From NCBI RefSeq assembly GCF_037325665.1, contig NC_090245.1, positions 75,135,970 through 75,199,969 on the forward strand: a stretch of 64,000 bases of DNA, written 5' to 3'. This document shows, in pieces, positions 63,357-64,000 of this stretch (its first letter is position 1; each line of letters begins with the position of its first letter). The stretch is from Littorina saxatilis (lineage: Eukaryota > Mollusca > Gastropoda > Littorinimorpha > Littorinidae). A program made the position numbers and the translations under genes. A model generated the notes under the pieces. That model was not told the origin of the DNA and searched no databases. It saw nothing but the letters and a program-made list of their open reading frames with translations.

Positions 63357-63450
63357 CATACACACACACACACACACACACTACACACTACACACACACA
63401 CACACACCACACACACATACACATCAACACACACACACACACACACCTAC
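63357..63450. repeat. CA microsatellite
   Basis: (CA)n with CTACACA interruptions, in the putative last intron of the unrecognised minus-strand gene. Confidence 0.9.
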
Positions 63451-63511
63451 CTCCTGGTCCCCTACACACCCGCACACCAATCACCCCAACCACTGAATCA
63501 GCAACACTCAC

Positions 63512-63767
63512 GTCCATGCTGTCAGACAGGGCGTAGGCCACGACGCTGGGCCGCTTTTTGAACACGGGGGGCTTGACGTTCTCCAGCCCGCAGAAGAGGG
63601 CTTTGCACGTCACGGCCTGGTTCCTGCAGGCGTTGCCCATGGAGGTGGAGCAGTCCGACCAGCAGCGATGACAACAGTTGACTTGGGGATCTTCCATCAT
63701 GATTACGGGGATGGACCCTGTACTCCGCGCAGCGACCGCCCTCATGTTGCTGTGACGAGAGAACTTG
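63512..63767 (-). CDS. Internal exon of an unrecognised Cys-rich protein
   Basis: Acceptor TCTGTGTTTCAG|CAAG and donor ATGGAC|GTGAGT bound an open 256-nt exon (enters with one leftover base, leaves in phase 0). It encodes FSRHSNMRAVAARSTGSIPV, then a Cys cluster (CCHRCWSDC, NACRN, VTCKALFCG; 7 Cys in about 30 residues), then KKRPSVVAYALSDSMD. GC-rich, unlike its surroundings, as expected for coding sequence. The Cys spacing suggests an extracellular or metal-binding module. The end VVAYALSDSMD faintly recalls the start of C1q domains, but the next exon candidate does not continue one. Upstream exons must lie beyond the right edge. Confidence 0.55.
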
Positions 63768-64000
63768 CTGAAACACAGAAGACGTCCGTTTTTCTCAGGC
63801 GAGCCAAGCTAGAAAAGGCCAGACGCTTAGAGGATTGATCAGGGAGTACGCGAGAGCCTCTTTGAAACGATTTTGCGCCAGCTAGGCGATACGCGAGAAT
63901 ACTAGACGATTGGCATACCTTTTCTCATCCCGGCCTGTGAAGACAGGCAATGATGACCATGGTGTTTATTTGCATCACAATGAGTGAAATTAGCCCAACT

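Noticed and set aside
63512-63545. C1q domain start (VVAYALSDSMD)
   Set aside because: Resemblance is limited to about ten residues and the phase-matching next exon does not carry C1q strands; kept only as a remark.

Overview
This is animal nuclear DNA. It has spliced genes with GT..AG introns, long AT-rich non-coding stretches, abundant CA, GT and CT microsatellites, tRNA-derived SINEs and many short inverted-repeat transposons. The two host proteins I could assemble are animal families. The repeat landscape and the protein flavour suggest a lophotrochozoan, most likely a gastropod mollusc; the species-level guess is inference.

Layout. 0-8 kb: intergenic repeats (a MITE family called MITE-A here, SINE pieces, an intact Tc1-like transposon, a Helitron-like element and a foldback element). 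8.2-27.6 kb, plus strand: a complete eight-exon TM6SF1/TM6SF2-type gene (386 aa, frame closes exactly). Its introns hold a DIRS-type tyrosine-recombinase retroelement that landed inside a MITE-A copy, a Harbinger-type MITE, a relic duplicate of exon 3 split by a SINE, a second Tc1 copy, and a minisatellite that starts inside exon 4 and copies its splice donor about 14 times. 27.6-39.4 kb: 3' UTR and intergenic repeats. 39.4-47.5 kb, minus strand: a five-coding-exon SHB/SHD/SHE/SHF-type SH2 adaptor (570 aa, frame closes exactly) with repeated YEEAWD-type tyrosine motifs. 47.5-55 kb: its 5' flank, with a 27-bp tandem repeat and a three-level nest of small transposons, the innermost a GC-rich hairpin with TTAGGG repeats at its tip. 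55.0-61.9 kb: a young Ty3/gypsy-type LTR element with LTRs that look identical and a 5-bp target duplication. 62-63.8 kb: an ~83-bp tandem repeat and two exons of an unrecognised minus-strand gene that runs toward the right edge.

The two recognised genes are unrelated in function (an ER lipid-handling membrane protein and a tyrosine-kinase adaptor) and transcribe toward each other. Most of the window's structure comes from layered insertion of mobile DNA. The features most worth attention are where that turnover touches host exons (TM6SF exons 3 and 4) and the telomere-motif hairpin transposon.
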